Source: an uncultured Paenibacillaceae bacterium (GTDB taxonomy: Bacteria; Bacillota; Bacilli; Paenibacillales; DA-C8). Taken from it: a stretch of 7,466 nucleotides of DNA. This document shows, piece after piece, positions 1-7,434 of this stretch. Location of the stretch: positions 1 through 7,466 of the forward strand of contig CALGAO010000131.1 of the NCBI GenBank assembly GCA_937957685.1, given 5' to 3'. Every line of letters begins with the position of its first letter. Position 1 is the first letter of the stretch. Under the pieces are notes generated by a model. It searched no databases and was not told the origin of the DNA. It saw only the letters and a program-made list of their open reading frames with translations. Made by a program: the position numbers and the translations under genes.

Positions 1-62
1 CGGGAGGTGTGCGACTCAGCCTTCTCAGCCTTTCGATGCGCGACATGCCCCGTTGAACAACG
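1..62. other. Unresolved edge sequence downstream of the kinase
   Basis: This short stretch follows the kinase stop codon and runs off the window. On the minus strand an ATG at 46-44 opens a frame reading MSRIERLRRLSRTPP up to the edge. Its only SD-like sequence (ACGGGG) lies almost against the ATG, so the start is doubtful. On the plus strand one frame ends at TGA 54-56 and another at TAG 64-66, so the end of a convergent gene is equally possible. The visible minus-strand residues do not resemble the start of a YesN response regulator, which normally opens with a hydrophobic strand and an acidic DDE motif. A palindrome, CGTTGAACAACG, sits at 51-62 directly after the kinase stop; it is too short to call a terminator. 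Confidence 0.3.
15..32. repeat. Perfect 9-bp tandem duplication
   Basis: The unit CTCAGCCTT occurs twice with no gap (15-23 and 24-32). If the minus-strand frame starting at 46 is real, the duplication is in frame and would add three residues. Two copies this short can arise by chance or by slippage, so no function is assigned. Confidence 0.5.
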
Positions 63-1844
63 TTAGTCTGCGGGGATGGAGAAGCGCACGGTCGTGCCCA
101 CGCGCTCCTCGCTTTCGATGACCAGTCCGCTGGACTCGCCGTACACCATCTGCAGCCGATGATGGACATTGCTGAGCCCGATGCGATTGCCTTCATCCTG
201 CTCATCCAGCATGCGGATGATCTCCTGGAGACGCTCTTCGCTGATGCCGACCCCGTTATCCTCGACCTCGACGACCAGACGATCGCCCTTGATCTCCGCT
301 TTGACCGTCACCTTCAGCGGCTCCGCCTCCGATTCCTTGCGCTCGATGCCGTGCACGACGGCGTTCTCGACCAGCGGCTGGATGATGAGCGGCGGGATCA
401 TCTGCTTGCCCGCTTCTTCGTCGATCTTCAGCTCGTAGGTCAGCCTGTCCCGATGCCTGAACATCTGGATCTCCAGGTAGCTGTGCACGATGTCGATCTC
501 ATCCTTCAGGGCGATATGATGCCCCTGGGTCTCCAGGCTCTTGCGCATCAGCCTGCCGAGCATCTTGACCACCCCGGCGATCTCCTTCTCCCCGTTGATA
601 TGCGCCTGCATCCGGATCGATTCCAGGGCATTGAACAGGAAGTGAGGATTGATCTGGCTGGCCAGCATCTTCAGCTTGATCTCCTGCTGCTTGAGCTCCA
701 GCTGTTCCTTCTGCCAGTGTGTTTTCCTGACTTCTTCGATCAGCTCCTTGATGCTGCGGATCATGAAGTTGTATTGTCTCGACAGCTGCCCGATCTCATC
801 GTTGCCGTCGATCGGCAGCGTCGTCTCGAAATCGCCGATAGCAGCGCGGCCGATCTGCTGGCTGAACTTGAGCAGACGGCGCGTCAGCAGCGATGACACC
901 CAGTAGATCAGGATGAAGGAGACGATCACGCTGGCCAGGATGACCATCAGTCCGAGGCGGCTGAAGCGATTGGATTCGGCGACGATGTCCTCCACCGAAT
1001 AGACGGAGATGATGCGCAGACCGCTGGAGCTGGCCTCCGGGCGCACATAATCGACCAGGATGTTGACGAGCTCTCCGTTCAGCTTCGTCTCCTGCTTGCC
1101 CGTACCGGTCAGGTCGAGGTCCGGGAAGATCTCATCCAGCGTTTTCCCGCGCCACTCGGCGAAGTTGGTGGTGATGACGTTGTTGTGATCATCGACGATC
1201 AGCGATTTGATCGATTCGCTGTCGACCACCGCCTGCAGCTGCACCTTGCTCACCGTGATCACCAGCACGTTCGTATATTTGAAGTTGTCAAATTCGATCA
1301 TGCGCACGAGGCTTAAGTACGGTTCATTGCGCTTCGTTTCGTCCGGCAGGTATCGCCAGTTGATGATGCCGCGATATTGAATCGCTTCCTGATACCATTC
1401 CTGGGAGGTGGTCGTTTCATCGGCGGGGAAGAACTCCCAGTTGGATATCATCGTCTCGTTCTCCGTATAGAGGCGGATGTTGTCAATCTCGTTGGTGAAG
1501 CTCACATACCGCTCGATATCCGGATAGTTCTGGTATGCGACCACCAGCTGATAGCGGGATTTGTAATCCGTGCTGAGGATCGTCTTGAGCCGATCGTCGA
1601 TCAGCAGATTCCGCGAGATGTCGATCGGCACCTTGAGCAATCTGATCGTCTGCTGCCGCATGCGATCCATCGTCATCTCCGTCTGCTCCAGCGCGTCGTT
1701 CAGCGCGATCTGCCTGAGCTGGTTGGTCAGGAAGAGCCCGACGAATGTAACCGGGATGAACACGACGGCGATAAACGAGATGATCAGTTTGTTTCTCAGC
1801 TTGAGGTCGTTGAATTTACGCTTGATCGAGGTATAGAGGTTCAC
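63..1844 (-). CDS. YesM-family two-component sensor histidine kinase
   Basis: This is a membrane sensor kinase that should autophosphorylate on histidine and pass the phosphate to a YesN/AraC-type response regulator. In this family the target is often carbohydrate uptake or use. The layout of the 593 residues is typical: a basic cytoplasmic N-terminus; a first membrane helix at about 19-40; a large extracytoplasmic sensor region at about 41-297, probably Cache-like by inference; a second helix at about 298-320; a HAMP linker at about 320-372; and a charged coiled-coil. The phospho-acceptor motif QINPHFLFN follows, with His401. The ATPase domain has an N-box LVENAVVHG (Asn494), DNGVGI (529-534) and a G2-like IGLSNV (555-560). 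The start is GTG at 1844-1842, with GGGACGG seven bases upstream. No start codon lies between it and the in-frame upstream TGA. The family call is firm; the ligand is unknown. No response regulator is visible beside it. Confidence 0.95.
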   Translation of the reverse strand: MNLYTSIKRKFNDLKLRNKLIISFIAVVFIPVTFVGLFLTNQLRQIALNDALEQTEMTMDRMRQQTIRLLKVPIDISRNLLIDDRLKTILSTDYKSRYQLVVAYQNYPDIERYVSFTNEIDNIRLYTENETMISNWEFFPADETTTSQEWYQEAIQYRGIINWRYLPDETKRNEPYLSLVRMIEFDNFKYTNVLVITVSKVQLQAVVDSESIKSLIVDDHNNVITTNFAEWRGKTLDEIFPDLDLTGTGKQETKLNGELVNILVDYVRPEASSSGLRIISVYSVEDIVAESNRFSRLGLMVILASVIVSFILIYWVSSLLTRRLLKFSQQIGRAAIGDFETTLPIDGNDEIGQLSRQYNFMIRSIKELIEEVRKTHWQKEQLELKQQEIKLKMLASQINPHFLFNALESIRMQAHINGEKEIAGVVKMLGRLMRKSLETQGHHIALKDEIDIVHSYLEIQMFRHRDRLTYELKIDEEAGKQMIPPLIIQPLVENAVVHGIERKESEAEPLKVTVKAEIKGDRLVVEVEDNGVGISEERLQEIIRMLDEQDEGNRIGLSNVHHRLQMVYGESSGLVIESEERVGTTVRFSIPAD

Positions 1845-1957
1845 CGGCGCACCGTCCCATTCTCTTTCATCAGGCTGCGCTCATTCGATGGTGGCTTGTC
1901 TCCGCAAGGCGTGAATCCGGGGGAACGTGGACATGAGCACCAACGAGCCACACAGCC

Positions 1958-1984
1958 TTTTATGGTTATTATCATACCATAAAA
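1958..1984. promoter_or_regulatory. Perfect 9-bp inverted repeat in the divergent region
   Basis: TTTTATGGT at 1958-1966 and ACCATAAAA at 1976-1984 are exact reverse complements separated by 9 bp. The dyad lies between the divergently transcribed kinase and membrane-protein genes, just upstream of the rightward promoter. It also contains the best leftward -10-like sequence (TATGAT on the minus strand, 1976-1971), although no good leftward -35 is visible. The symmetry and position suggest an operator for a dimeric regulator. The arms are AT-rich, so a chance palindrome cannot be excluded. One copy of the Fur half-site ATTATCA occurs at 1968-1974, but the opposite half is poor. Confidence 0.45.
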
Positions 1985-2008
1985 TCGGCCGGGCTTCGCT
2001 TGATCGAA

Positions 2009-2037
2009 TGGACAGGCAACCTGTTACCGTCTATAAT
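2009..2037 (+). promoter_or_regulatory. Sigma-A promoter for the membrane-protein gene
   Basis: The -35 hexamer TGGACA (2009-2014, five of six consensus bases) is separated by exactly 17 bp from a perfect -10 TATAAT (2032-2037). Transcription would start near 2044, giving a leader of about 45 bases before the ATG at 2090. This rules out the in-frame TTG at 2000 as the start. A small dyad, ACAGG-CAA-CCTGT (2012-2024), covers the end of the -35 and the spacer and could be a repressor site; that part is speculative. Confidence 0.8.
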
Positions 2038-2089
2038 AAAAGGAAAGTTCTGCCTGAGAAAGGCTGAATCGGAAAGGGGCGTATCAGGC

Positions 2090-2905
2090 ATGAATTCCTG
2101 GATCGAGCCTGTGATCGACGCACTCGCAAGGCCGCAGGAGTCGCTGACGATCCTGCTGCAGCTGTTCGTGATCCTGGGCATCTCGATTGGCGCCGCGAGA
2201 CGCCGCGTCGGGAGCCGCCTGTTGCTCATCAGACAGCTCAAGCCTCGGCATTCATTTGTGCAAGCGCTTACTTTGATCGCCGGACTTCAGTTCTTGCACG
2301 TCTGGCTGGGCATGATCGGTTATCCGCGCTGGCTGAGCGATGCCTTCCCCGCGCTGGTGATCATCGCCTGCTGCGCAATCGCTGGCATCCTGCTCCTGTG
2401 GATCGCATACGGAATGCGAAGCCGGCGCCGCAAGACGTATCCCTTCCTCTCCTGGCTGTTCCACGCCGCAGCTCTCGTGCCGCTGCAGCTGTTCCTCGGT
2501 TATGAGTACGCCGATTATTTGCAGAGCGGAAGCGCACGGACGCCGGATTATGTCCTCAGCTGGCCGGTCGCGGCAGCCTGTCTGATCCTCTGGTCGCAGC
2601 TGGCTTACGCGAGCCGGGGCGTCTATGTCCGCAGCCTGGGACGGGTCGAGGGAAGAAGCCTGCCTGATCGTGAGCTCAAGCTGCTGTTCACGCTGCGCAA
2701 GGACTGGCAGGTGCTCCAGGACAGGGACGAGCCCTCGGTCCATTATCTTCACGATCTCGCAGCGGATCATTATTATCAATACATCATGGCCGATGAGTCG
2801 GACCATCCTTATATGAGAAGAGTGCGGCGCCAGCCGCCGAAACTGTTGACCGTCGAGACCGCCGCCACCGTCGAGATCCCTCCGCGCAAACAGCGGCGCA
2901 GGTAA
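2090..2905 (+). CDS. Multi-pass membrane protein of unknown family
   Basis: I do not recognise this 271-residue protein. About five hydrophobic segments are visible, at residues 19-36, 57-77, 86-108, 117-138 and 157-174. The loops after segments one (RRR) and three (RSRRRK) are basic, which by the positive-inside rule places them in the cytoplasm. The roughly 95-residue C-terminal tail is hydrophilic, with a region rich in His, Tyr and Asp (HYLHDLAADHYYQYI, 218-232) and a very basic end (PPRKQRRR). With segment five ending inside, the tail would be cytoplasmic. The start at 2090 is chosen because GGAAAGGGG lies ten bases upstream and because the promoter at 2009-2037 excludes the longer reading from 2000. 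It is divergent from the kinase gene and convergent with sbcC, so it appears to be a single-gene transcript. It could be a regulatory or envelope protein, but nothing in the sequence fixes a function. That it is a real gene is well supported. Confidence 0.8.
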   Translation: MNSWIEPVIDALARPQESLTILLQLFVILGISIGAARRRVGSRLLLIRQLKPRHSFVQALTLIAGLQFLHVWLGMIGYPRWLSDAFPALVIIACCAIAGILLLWIAYGMRSRRRKTYPFLSWLFHAAALVPLQLFLGYEYADYLQSGSARTPDYVLSWPVAAACLILWSQLAYASRGVYVRSLGRVEGRSLPDRELKLLFTLRKDWQVLQDRDEPSVHYLHDLAADHYYQYIMADESDHPYMRRVRRQPPKLLTVETAATVEIPPRKQRRR

Positions 2906-2964
2906 CGGCGACGGCCTTATGGACGGAGCCCGGGGGTCTCTATGGCCAGATACCTGCAAACAAA

Positions 2965-3006
2965 GAGAGGTTGGAAAGAGAACTTGCCTGTTCTCTTCCA
3001 ACCTCT
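2965..3006 (-). terminator. Intrinsic terminator of the sbcDC operon, possibly bidirectional
   Basis: A long hairpin pairs 2966-2983 with 2990-3006, giving about 17 base pairs with a single bulged A on the left arm and a 6-nt loop (TTGCCT, 2984-2989). Reading on the minus strand, the stem is followed by TCTTTGTTTG (2966-2957), a moderately U-rich tail. It begins 21 bases after the sbcC stop codon. On the plus strand it lies about 60 bases past the membrane-protein stop, but the tail there is not U-rich, so termination in that direction is less certain. Confidence 0.85.
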
Positions 3007-3027
3007 TCGCATGTGAAGGCTCCCCGA

Positions 3028-6000
3028 TCAGCGGATGATGAACGAGGTTCGGCTGTGGCCTTCCTTCGTCCTGGTCACCTCCAGCACGGCCGGGATCGCC
3101 TCCTTCAGCTCCGGCACGTGCGAGATGACGCCGATCATCCGGCCCGCCCGCTGAAGCTCGACGAGGGTGGCGACGGCCTTCTGCAGCGTTTCTTCATCAA
3201 GCGAGCCGAAGCCCTCATCGATGAACATCATCTCGATCGAGACGCCGCCCTGATAGGACTGGATCACATCGGTCATGCCGAGGGCGAGCGCCAGCGAGGC
3301 ATTGAACTTCTCGCCGCCGGACAATGTCTTCACGTCGCGGTTCTGACCGGTATAGGCGTCGTACACATCCAGCCCGAGGCCGCTCTGCCTGCCCCTGGCC
3401 TCCAGCCTGCCGCTGCGCTGCAGCAGATACTGCCCGCCCGACAGCTGCTGCAGCCGCACATTGGCCGCCTGCAGGATCTGCTCCAGGTACTCGATCAGGA
3501 TGTAGCGTTCGAAGGACAGCCGAAGCGAGTTGTCCCCCTTGATCGCCTGATACAGGTCGAGCACCTTCTCCAGCTCTCTCTCCAGCTCCTGCACGCGCCC
3601 GGCGGCCTGCCCGATCGCCTGCGCCAGCCTGAGCGCGTCCTGCCTGTATCGATCGGCAGACTGCCGAGCTGCCGCGATGCGCTCCAGCTCCTGCCTGGCC
3701 GCCGCGATCGCCGTCCCTATCGGCTCCAGATCCACCGGCTCCCGGTCGCTCAGGAGGGCGGCCAGCTGCTCCGCCTGCTGTCTGACGAGCATCAGCGTCT
3801 GACGGTAATCGTCCAGCCGTCTCTGCTCCGCCGCCCTGACCGCTTCCTCCATCTTCGCCTGCCGGTATTGGTCAGCATCGGCGAATCCGGCCTTGCTCAG
3901 CTGGGCCTCGAAACGAAGTCTCGCCTCCTCCGCGCGGGACTCTGCCTCTTCCAGCTGCTTGCCCAGGCTGTCCAGCTGGGCTGCCGTCTGCACGCGATGC
4001 TGCTGGGCGGCCTGCAGGCGTTGCTGCGCCTCCTGCCAGGCTGCCGTCATCGCCTTGAGTCGCCCGGCCAGATCCGCGATCGCCCGCTCCAGCCGATCCG
4101 GCTCGCGCAACTCTTCCGGGATGCGCCCGAGCTCATGCGTGAGCCGAGCGCTCTCCTGGCCATGGCGCACAGCGATCTCCTGCAGCTCGTCGCTGGTGCG
4201 CTGGCGTTCCATGGTCAGGTTGTCCAGTTCCTGTTCGAGAGCCTGGAGCAGCTTCGAACATTCCGCATGCCGATGAGCCTCGGCCTTCAGGCGCTCCGTC
4301 TCGGCGGCGAGCGCCTTGCCGGCTGCGATCACGTCCTGCAGCTGCTCGGCGAACTTGCGAGGCTCGATGCCATATTCCTCGAGCGCATCCGCTCTTTGGC
4401 TTCGGCTGCTGCGCGCTGCCGCCACCTGTGCGGCCGCTTCATGCAGCTCCTGCTCGGCGCGCCGCAGCTGCTCCTTCATCTGCTGCAAGGCCTCCCGCGA
4501 AGGCACCTCGCTGCCGAGCGAGGCCTTGTTGGGGTGTTCCAGGCTGCCGCAGACCGGGCATGGCTTGCCGTCATGCAGATGCGCAGCCAGCAGGCTCGCC
4601 TGCCCTTCGATCCATGCCGCCTCCATCCGGTCATGCTCCGCGCGGATGCGATCCAACGCCTGGCGGCGTGCGGCTTCCTGCTCCGAGAACCGCGCCATCT
4701 GCTGCTCCAGTTGCACGAGCTCCTGCAGGAGTCTCGCCTTGGCCCTGAGCCGCTCAAGCTCGGCCTGCTTCTCCGGCAGCTTCCTCGGTGCTTCCTCGAG
4801 CCTGACGGACTCATCGGCAAGCTCCTGCTTCGCCGTCCGCTTCTCCCGGATCCGCGAGTCTAGCAGCGTCTGCCGCTTCTCCAGCTCTGCTTTCCTCGCC
4901 CGCAGCTGCTCCACCGACCGGCGCAGATCGCCCAGACCGCGGACGGCGGGCAGGAGCTCCTGCAGCCGATTCAACTCCAGCTCGAGGCGATGGCGTTCCT
5001 CGGCGCGACCTTCCTCCTCCCGGTAACGGGCCTCCGCCTCCGCATGCTGCCGGACCGCCAGTTCCGCTTCGCGCCGCACGGCCGCAAGCTGCGTGCGAAC
5101 CGCCTCCGCGTCGGCGGCGGCAAGCCTCGCATGCTCCTCGTACGGTTCGATGCGCGCAGCATGCCCGGCCGTCGCGAGACGCGCCTCGAGCTCGTCCATC
5201 GCTTCCTTCTGCTGCTCCAGTTCCGCCAGCCTGCCTCGATGGGCGGACAGCTCGGAGAACAGACGGTTCAGCTCCTCCGCTGCCCGCTTCTCCTCCTCCA
5301 GCTGCTCCAGCCTGGCGGCCGCCTGCGCGCGCTGCTCCTCCGCCGCATCCATGAGCCCGGCATAGTGGTCCGCCTCTTCCGCAAGGCATTGCAACACCTG
5401 GGCCGGATTGCGATGCTCCTGCTCCAGCGTCAGCGTCAGGGCGCTCCCCTCCCGCTTCGGCAGTGTCTCCGCCGCATGCTGCATATGAATGTTCAGCTTC
5501 GCCGCCGCCTCGCCATGAGCCTGCTTGAGCTGGCGGCTCTGCTCATAGAACCTTTCCTCCAGACGCTGGAACAACCCTGTGCGGAAGATGCGGCGCAGGA
5601 TCTCTTCCTTGTTCTCCGTATCCGACGTGAGCAGCTTGCGGAATTCCCCCTGCGGCAGCATGACGATCTGGCTGAACTGCTCCTTCGTCAGGCCGATGAT
5701 CTCTTCGAGCTTCGCATTGATGTCGCTGACGGTGAACTTGTCCACACAGGGCACCTCGACTCCGCTGGTGGTCTCGTACAGCTCGATCTTGCTGCCCGTT
5801 TCGTTCTTGTTGTTGCCCTTGCGATGGCCCATCTGCCGGAACACGCGGTAGCTCCGGCTGCCAACAGCAAAATTCAGATCCACCGATGTATGCGTCTCCT
5901 CATCGGCGAAATGGCTGCGCAGCATGCGATGGTCCGCCCGGTCCTCGCCGCTCGCGGAGCCGTACAACGCGTAGCTGATCGCATCGAAGATCGTCGTCTT

Positions 6001-6120
6001 GCCCGCTCCGGTCATGCCGGAGATGACGAACAGCCGATGATCCTCCAGCCTGGTGAAGTCGATCGTCTCCTGGTCGCGGTAAGGACCGAAGGCGGTCATC
6101 GTCAGCTTCAGCGGCCTCAT
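3028..6120 (-). CDS. sbcC: SbcC, Rad50-like ATPase subunit of the SbcCD nuclease
   Basis: SbcC is the SMC-like ATPase of the SbcCD complex, which opens DNA hairpins and trims blocked or protein-bound double-strand ends together with SbcD. The 1030 residues have the expected order. The N-terminal half-ATPase carries the Walker A GMTGAGKT (35-42) and a Q-loop region around Gln151, with MLPQGEF just after it (154-160). Two long Glu/Gln/Arg-rich coiled-coil arms flank a central zinc hook CPVC (Cys521, Cys524). The C-terminal half carries the ABC signature LSGGEK (933-938), Walker B with FIDEG (Asp968, Glu969), a D-loop SLDE, and the switch histidine at about 1001 (ISHVPEL). All key residues are present, so it should be active; the length is normal for the family. 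The ATG at 6120 overlaps the sbcD stop as ATGA, and GGAAGGTGA lies eight bases upstream, inside sbcD. This points to translational coupling. Confidence 0.97.
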   Translation of the reverse strand: MRPLKLTMTAFGPYRDQETIDFTRLEDHRLFVISGMTGAGKTTIFDAISYALYGSASGEDRADHRMLRSHFADEETHTSVDLNFAVGSRSYRVFRQMGHRKGNNKNETGSKIELYETTSGVEVPCVDKFTVSDINAKLEEIIGLTKEQFSQIVMLPQGEFRKLLTSDTENKEEILRRIFRTGLFQRLEERFYEQSRQLKQAHGEAAAKLNIHMQHAAETLPKREGSALTLTLEQEHRNPAQVLQCLAEEADHYAGLMDAAEEQRAQAAARLEQLEEEKRAAEELNRLFSELSAHRGRLAELEQQKEAMDELEARLATAGHAARIEPYEEHARLAAADAEAVRTQLAAVRREAELAVRQHAEAEARYREEEGRAEERHRLELELNRLQELLPAVRGLGDLRRSVEQLRARKAELEKRQTLLDSRIREKRTAKQELADESVRLEEAPRKLPEKQAELERLRAKARLLQELVQLEQQMARFSEQEAARRQALDRIRAEHDRMEAAWIEGQASLLAAHLHDGKPCPVCGSLEHPNKASLGSEVPSREALQQMKEQLRRAEQELHEAAAQVAAARSSRSQRADALEEYGIEPRKFAEQLQDVIAAGKALAAETERLKAEAHRHAECSKLLQALEQELDNLTMERQRTSDELQEIAVRHGQESARLTHELGRIPEELREPDRLERAIADLAGRLKAMTAAWQEAQQRLQAAQQHRVQTAAQLDSLGKQLEEAESRAEEARLRFEAQLSKAGFADADQYRQAKMEEAVRAAEQRRLDDYRQTLMLVRQQAEQLAALLSDREPVDLEPIGTAIAAARQELERIAAARQSADRYRQDALRLAQAIGQAAGRVQELERELEKVLDLYQAIKGDNSLRLSFERYILIEYLEQILQAANVRLQQLSGGQYLLQRSGRLEARGRQSGLGLDVYDAYTGQNRDVKTLSGGEKFNASLALALGMTDVIQSYQGGVSIEMMFIDEGFGSLDEETLQKAVATLVELQRAGRMIGVISHVPELKEAIPAVLEVTRTKEGHSRTSFIIR

Positions 6121-7283
6121 GCGCGCTCACCTTCCTCACGCAGCAGCTGCTCGTATGTATCCGCGAACAGTTTCATCCTGTGCTCGCCCGGTTCCCTGCC
6201 CGTTACCTCCTGATAGAAGGCGGCGAACAGCTCCAACGGATCCGCCCGTCGCTTGTCCGGTCGAGCGGACAGCTCTTTCCCGCTGCCGCTGTCCGGCATG
6301 AAGTACACCTGGCGATCGACGTGCAGGGCGTTCGGGTACACGGCTCTCACCTTCTCCATCGGGAACAGCACCGGATGCTCGTTGGTCAGCGTCACCCAGA
6401 CATAATCCTCGTTCACCGGATGCGTCCCGATCTCCTCGATCGAGGCGATGATGCGCCGCATGTCGCGCTTCGGGGTGAGCCGCCTTTTCTCCACCGTGAC
6501 CTTGCCTTCCCCGTCCAGCTCCACGAGATCATACCCTTTGACATGATGCTCCTCGGAGATCGAGTATTTGAGGATCGAACCGGAGTAACGGATGCGCTCG
6601 GACAGCACGTGATGGGCCTGATGGAGATGACCAAGCGCCGCATAGTGGAACCGCTCCAGATACTCTGCCCGCACATGCTCGGCCCCACCGATCGAGAGCG
6701 GTCGCTCGGAGTCGCTCGTGTTGGCCTGCGGTTCTCCGCCCGGCGTGAAGAAGCCATGTCCGACGAACACATGGCGGGCATGAGGATCGAGGCCTTGCTC
6801 GAGCCTGCGGATGATCGCCAGAGCCGCATCGTCATGCGTGCGAATCGACTCGTCCTCCAGCACATGCCTCACCTGGGCCGGATCGGCATAGGGCACGAGG
6901 TGGAAATGCACCTCGCCGAAGCGGTCGCGCAGCACCACAGGCTTCATCTCCCGCTTCAGCTGGCCAACCAGATGGAGTCCCTGGCCCTCCATGATGCGGG
7001 TGGCAAAGTCCAGCCGGTCGGGGCTGTCATGATTGCCGGCGATCGCCAGCACAGGCGTGCGCAGCTCGATCACGATCCGCTCCAGCGTCTCATCCAGCAG
7101 TTCCACCGCCTCCGTCGGCGGCACTCCCCTGTCGTACAGATCGCCCGCGATGATGATGGCATCCGGCTTGTCCTGCTCAACCGCCTCCACCAGTTGCTGC
7201 AGGACATGCCGCTGATCCTCCGTCATATAGACGCCTTGCACCAGCTTGCCCAGATGCCAGTCCGCTGTATGTATGAATTTCAT
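6117..7283 (-). CDS. sbcD: SbcD, Mre11-like nuclease subunit of the SbcCD complex
   Basis: SbcD is the Mn-dependent metallophosphoesterase that cuts DNA in the SbcCD complex. The 388 residues match the usual length. The metal-binding motifs appear in order: DWH (Asp8, His10), GDLYDRG (Asp48), GNHD (Asn84, His85), VGHGFF (His176) and GHLH (His219, His221). The C-terminal part corresponds to the capping and SbcC-binding region by family knowledge. The ATG at 7283-7281 is preceded by AGGAG only four bases away; the spacing is short but the site is strong, and the protein opens with the canonical MKFIHTADWHLGK, so the start is secure. It is the first gene of the visible operon and overlaps sbcC by four bases. 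In Bacillus subtilis the sbcDC genes follow addBA; here the visible upstream neighbour is instead the end of a group II intron. Confidence 0.97.
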   Translation of the reverse strand: MKFIHTADWHLGKLVQGVYMTEDQRHVLQQLVEAVEQDKPDAIIIAGDLYDRGVPPTEAVELLDETLERIVIELRTPVLAIAGNHDSPDRLDFATRIMEGQGLHLVGQLKREMKPVVLRDRFGEVHFHLVPYADPAQVRHVLEDESIRTHDDAALAIIRRLEQGLDPHARHVFVGHGFFTPGGEPQANTSDSERPLSIGGAEHVRAEYLERFHYAALGHLHQAHHVLSERIRYSGSILKYSISEEHHVKGYDLVELDGEGKVTVEKRRLTPKRDMRRIIASIEEIGTHPVNEDYVWVTLTNEHPVLFPMEKVRAVYPNALHVDRQVYFMPDSGSGKELSARPDKRRADPLELFAAFYQEVTGREPGEHRMKLFADTYEQLLREEGERA

Positions 7284-7390
7284 GGAACTCCTGTCCCTCG
7301 CTTTCCTGTTTGAACTTGCTAACTAGATTATACTATATCGGTTGACGGTTGCGGATGAAGCTTGAGAACCCTCTTGTTGGCAGAACATGA
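7284..7390 (-). other. Group II intron 3' exon and sbcD leader region
   Basis: This 107-bp stretch lies between the predicted intron 3' splice site and the sbcD start codon. It holds the TATAAT box described separately and the sbcD ribosome binding site, and no open reading frame of note. I see no terminator hairpin in it. Any terminator of an upstream gene would have to lie on the far side of the intron, which would fit the habit of group IIC introns of inserting just after terminator stems. Confidence 0.5.
7327..7355 (-). promoter_or_regulatory. sbcD: Possible promoter of sbcDC
   Basis: A perfect TATAAT is present on the minus strand at 7332-7327, about 44 bases before the sbcD start codon. 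At 17-bp spacing the -35 position reads TCCGCA (7355-7350), only three of six consensus bases, so the promoter may be weak or need an activator. It lies between the intron 3' end and sbcD, so the operon could be transcribed independently of anything upstream. No LexA-type box (CGAAC...GTTCG) is visible nearby. Confidence 0.45.
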
Positions 7391-7393
7391 ATC

Positions 7394-7432
7394 GGGTAGG
7401 AGGCTACCCATTAGTTGAGTAGCCGACCTCCC
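7394..7432 (-). ncRNA. Group II intron domain VI with bulged branch-point A
   Basis: The upper stem pairs GGCTACTC (7424-7417) with GGGTAGCC (7409-7402), including one U-G pair, and closes a 7-nt loop. The lower stem pairs GGGAGG (7432-7427) with CCT and CCC (7400-7398 and 7396-7394). This leaves a single unpaired A at 7397 on the 3' side, the expected position of the lariat branch point. Confidence 0.8.
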
Positions 7433-7434
7433 AC

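Noticed and set aside
159..896. A 245-codon plus-strand open frame opposite the kinase
   Set aside because: It is antisense to the conserved kinase core and is rich in Leu, Asp and Arg with no domain signature.
1960..1974. A possible Fur box
   Set aside because: ATTATCA is a perfect half-site, but the partner half matches only four of seven bases, and the true dyad is centred elsewhere (1971).
1841..1975. A 44-codon minus-strand frame (MIITIKGC...) ending in a GTGA overlap with the kinase start
   Set aside because: The overlap resembles translational coupling, but the frame has no Shine-Dalgarno site, its ATG lies inside the inverted repeat, and the peptide shows no recognisable features. 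It is not supported as a gene.
2000..2089. A 30-residue N-terminal extension of the membrane protein from a TTG at 2000
   Set aside because: The sigma-A promoter at 2009-2037 lies inside it, so the mRNA would start after this codon, and the ATG at 2090 has a good ribosome binding site.
2913..2947. An imperfect hairpin just after the membrane-protein stop codon
   Set aside because: The GGCC ends pair, but the interior has many mismatches and no T-tract follows; the hairpin at 2965-3006 is far stronger.
2971..4863. A 630-codon plus-strand open frame opposite sbcC
   Set aside because: It is antisense to the secure sbcC gene, its composition is the low-complexity Leu/Arg/Gln/His-rich product expected from the complement of GC-rich coiled-coil codons, and it begins inside the terminator hairpin.
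4990..6213. A 407-codon plus-strand open frame opposite sbcC/sbcD
   Set aside because: It spans the sbcC-sbcD junction in antisense and shows no domain; it is a shadow of the high-GC codon usage.
6180..7313. A 377-codon plus-strand open frame opposite sbcD
   Set aside because: It mirrors sbcD, whose metal-binding motifs are all intact, and it has no recognisable motif of its own.
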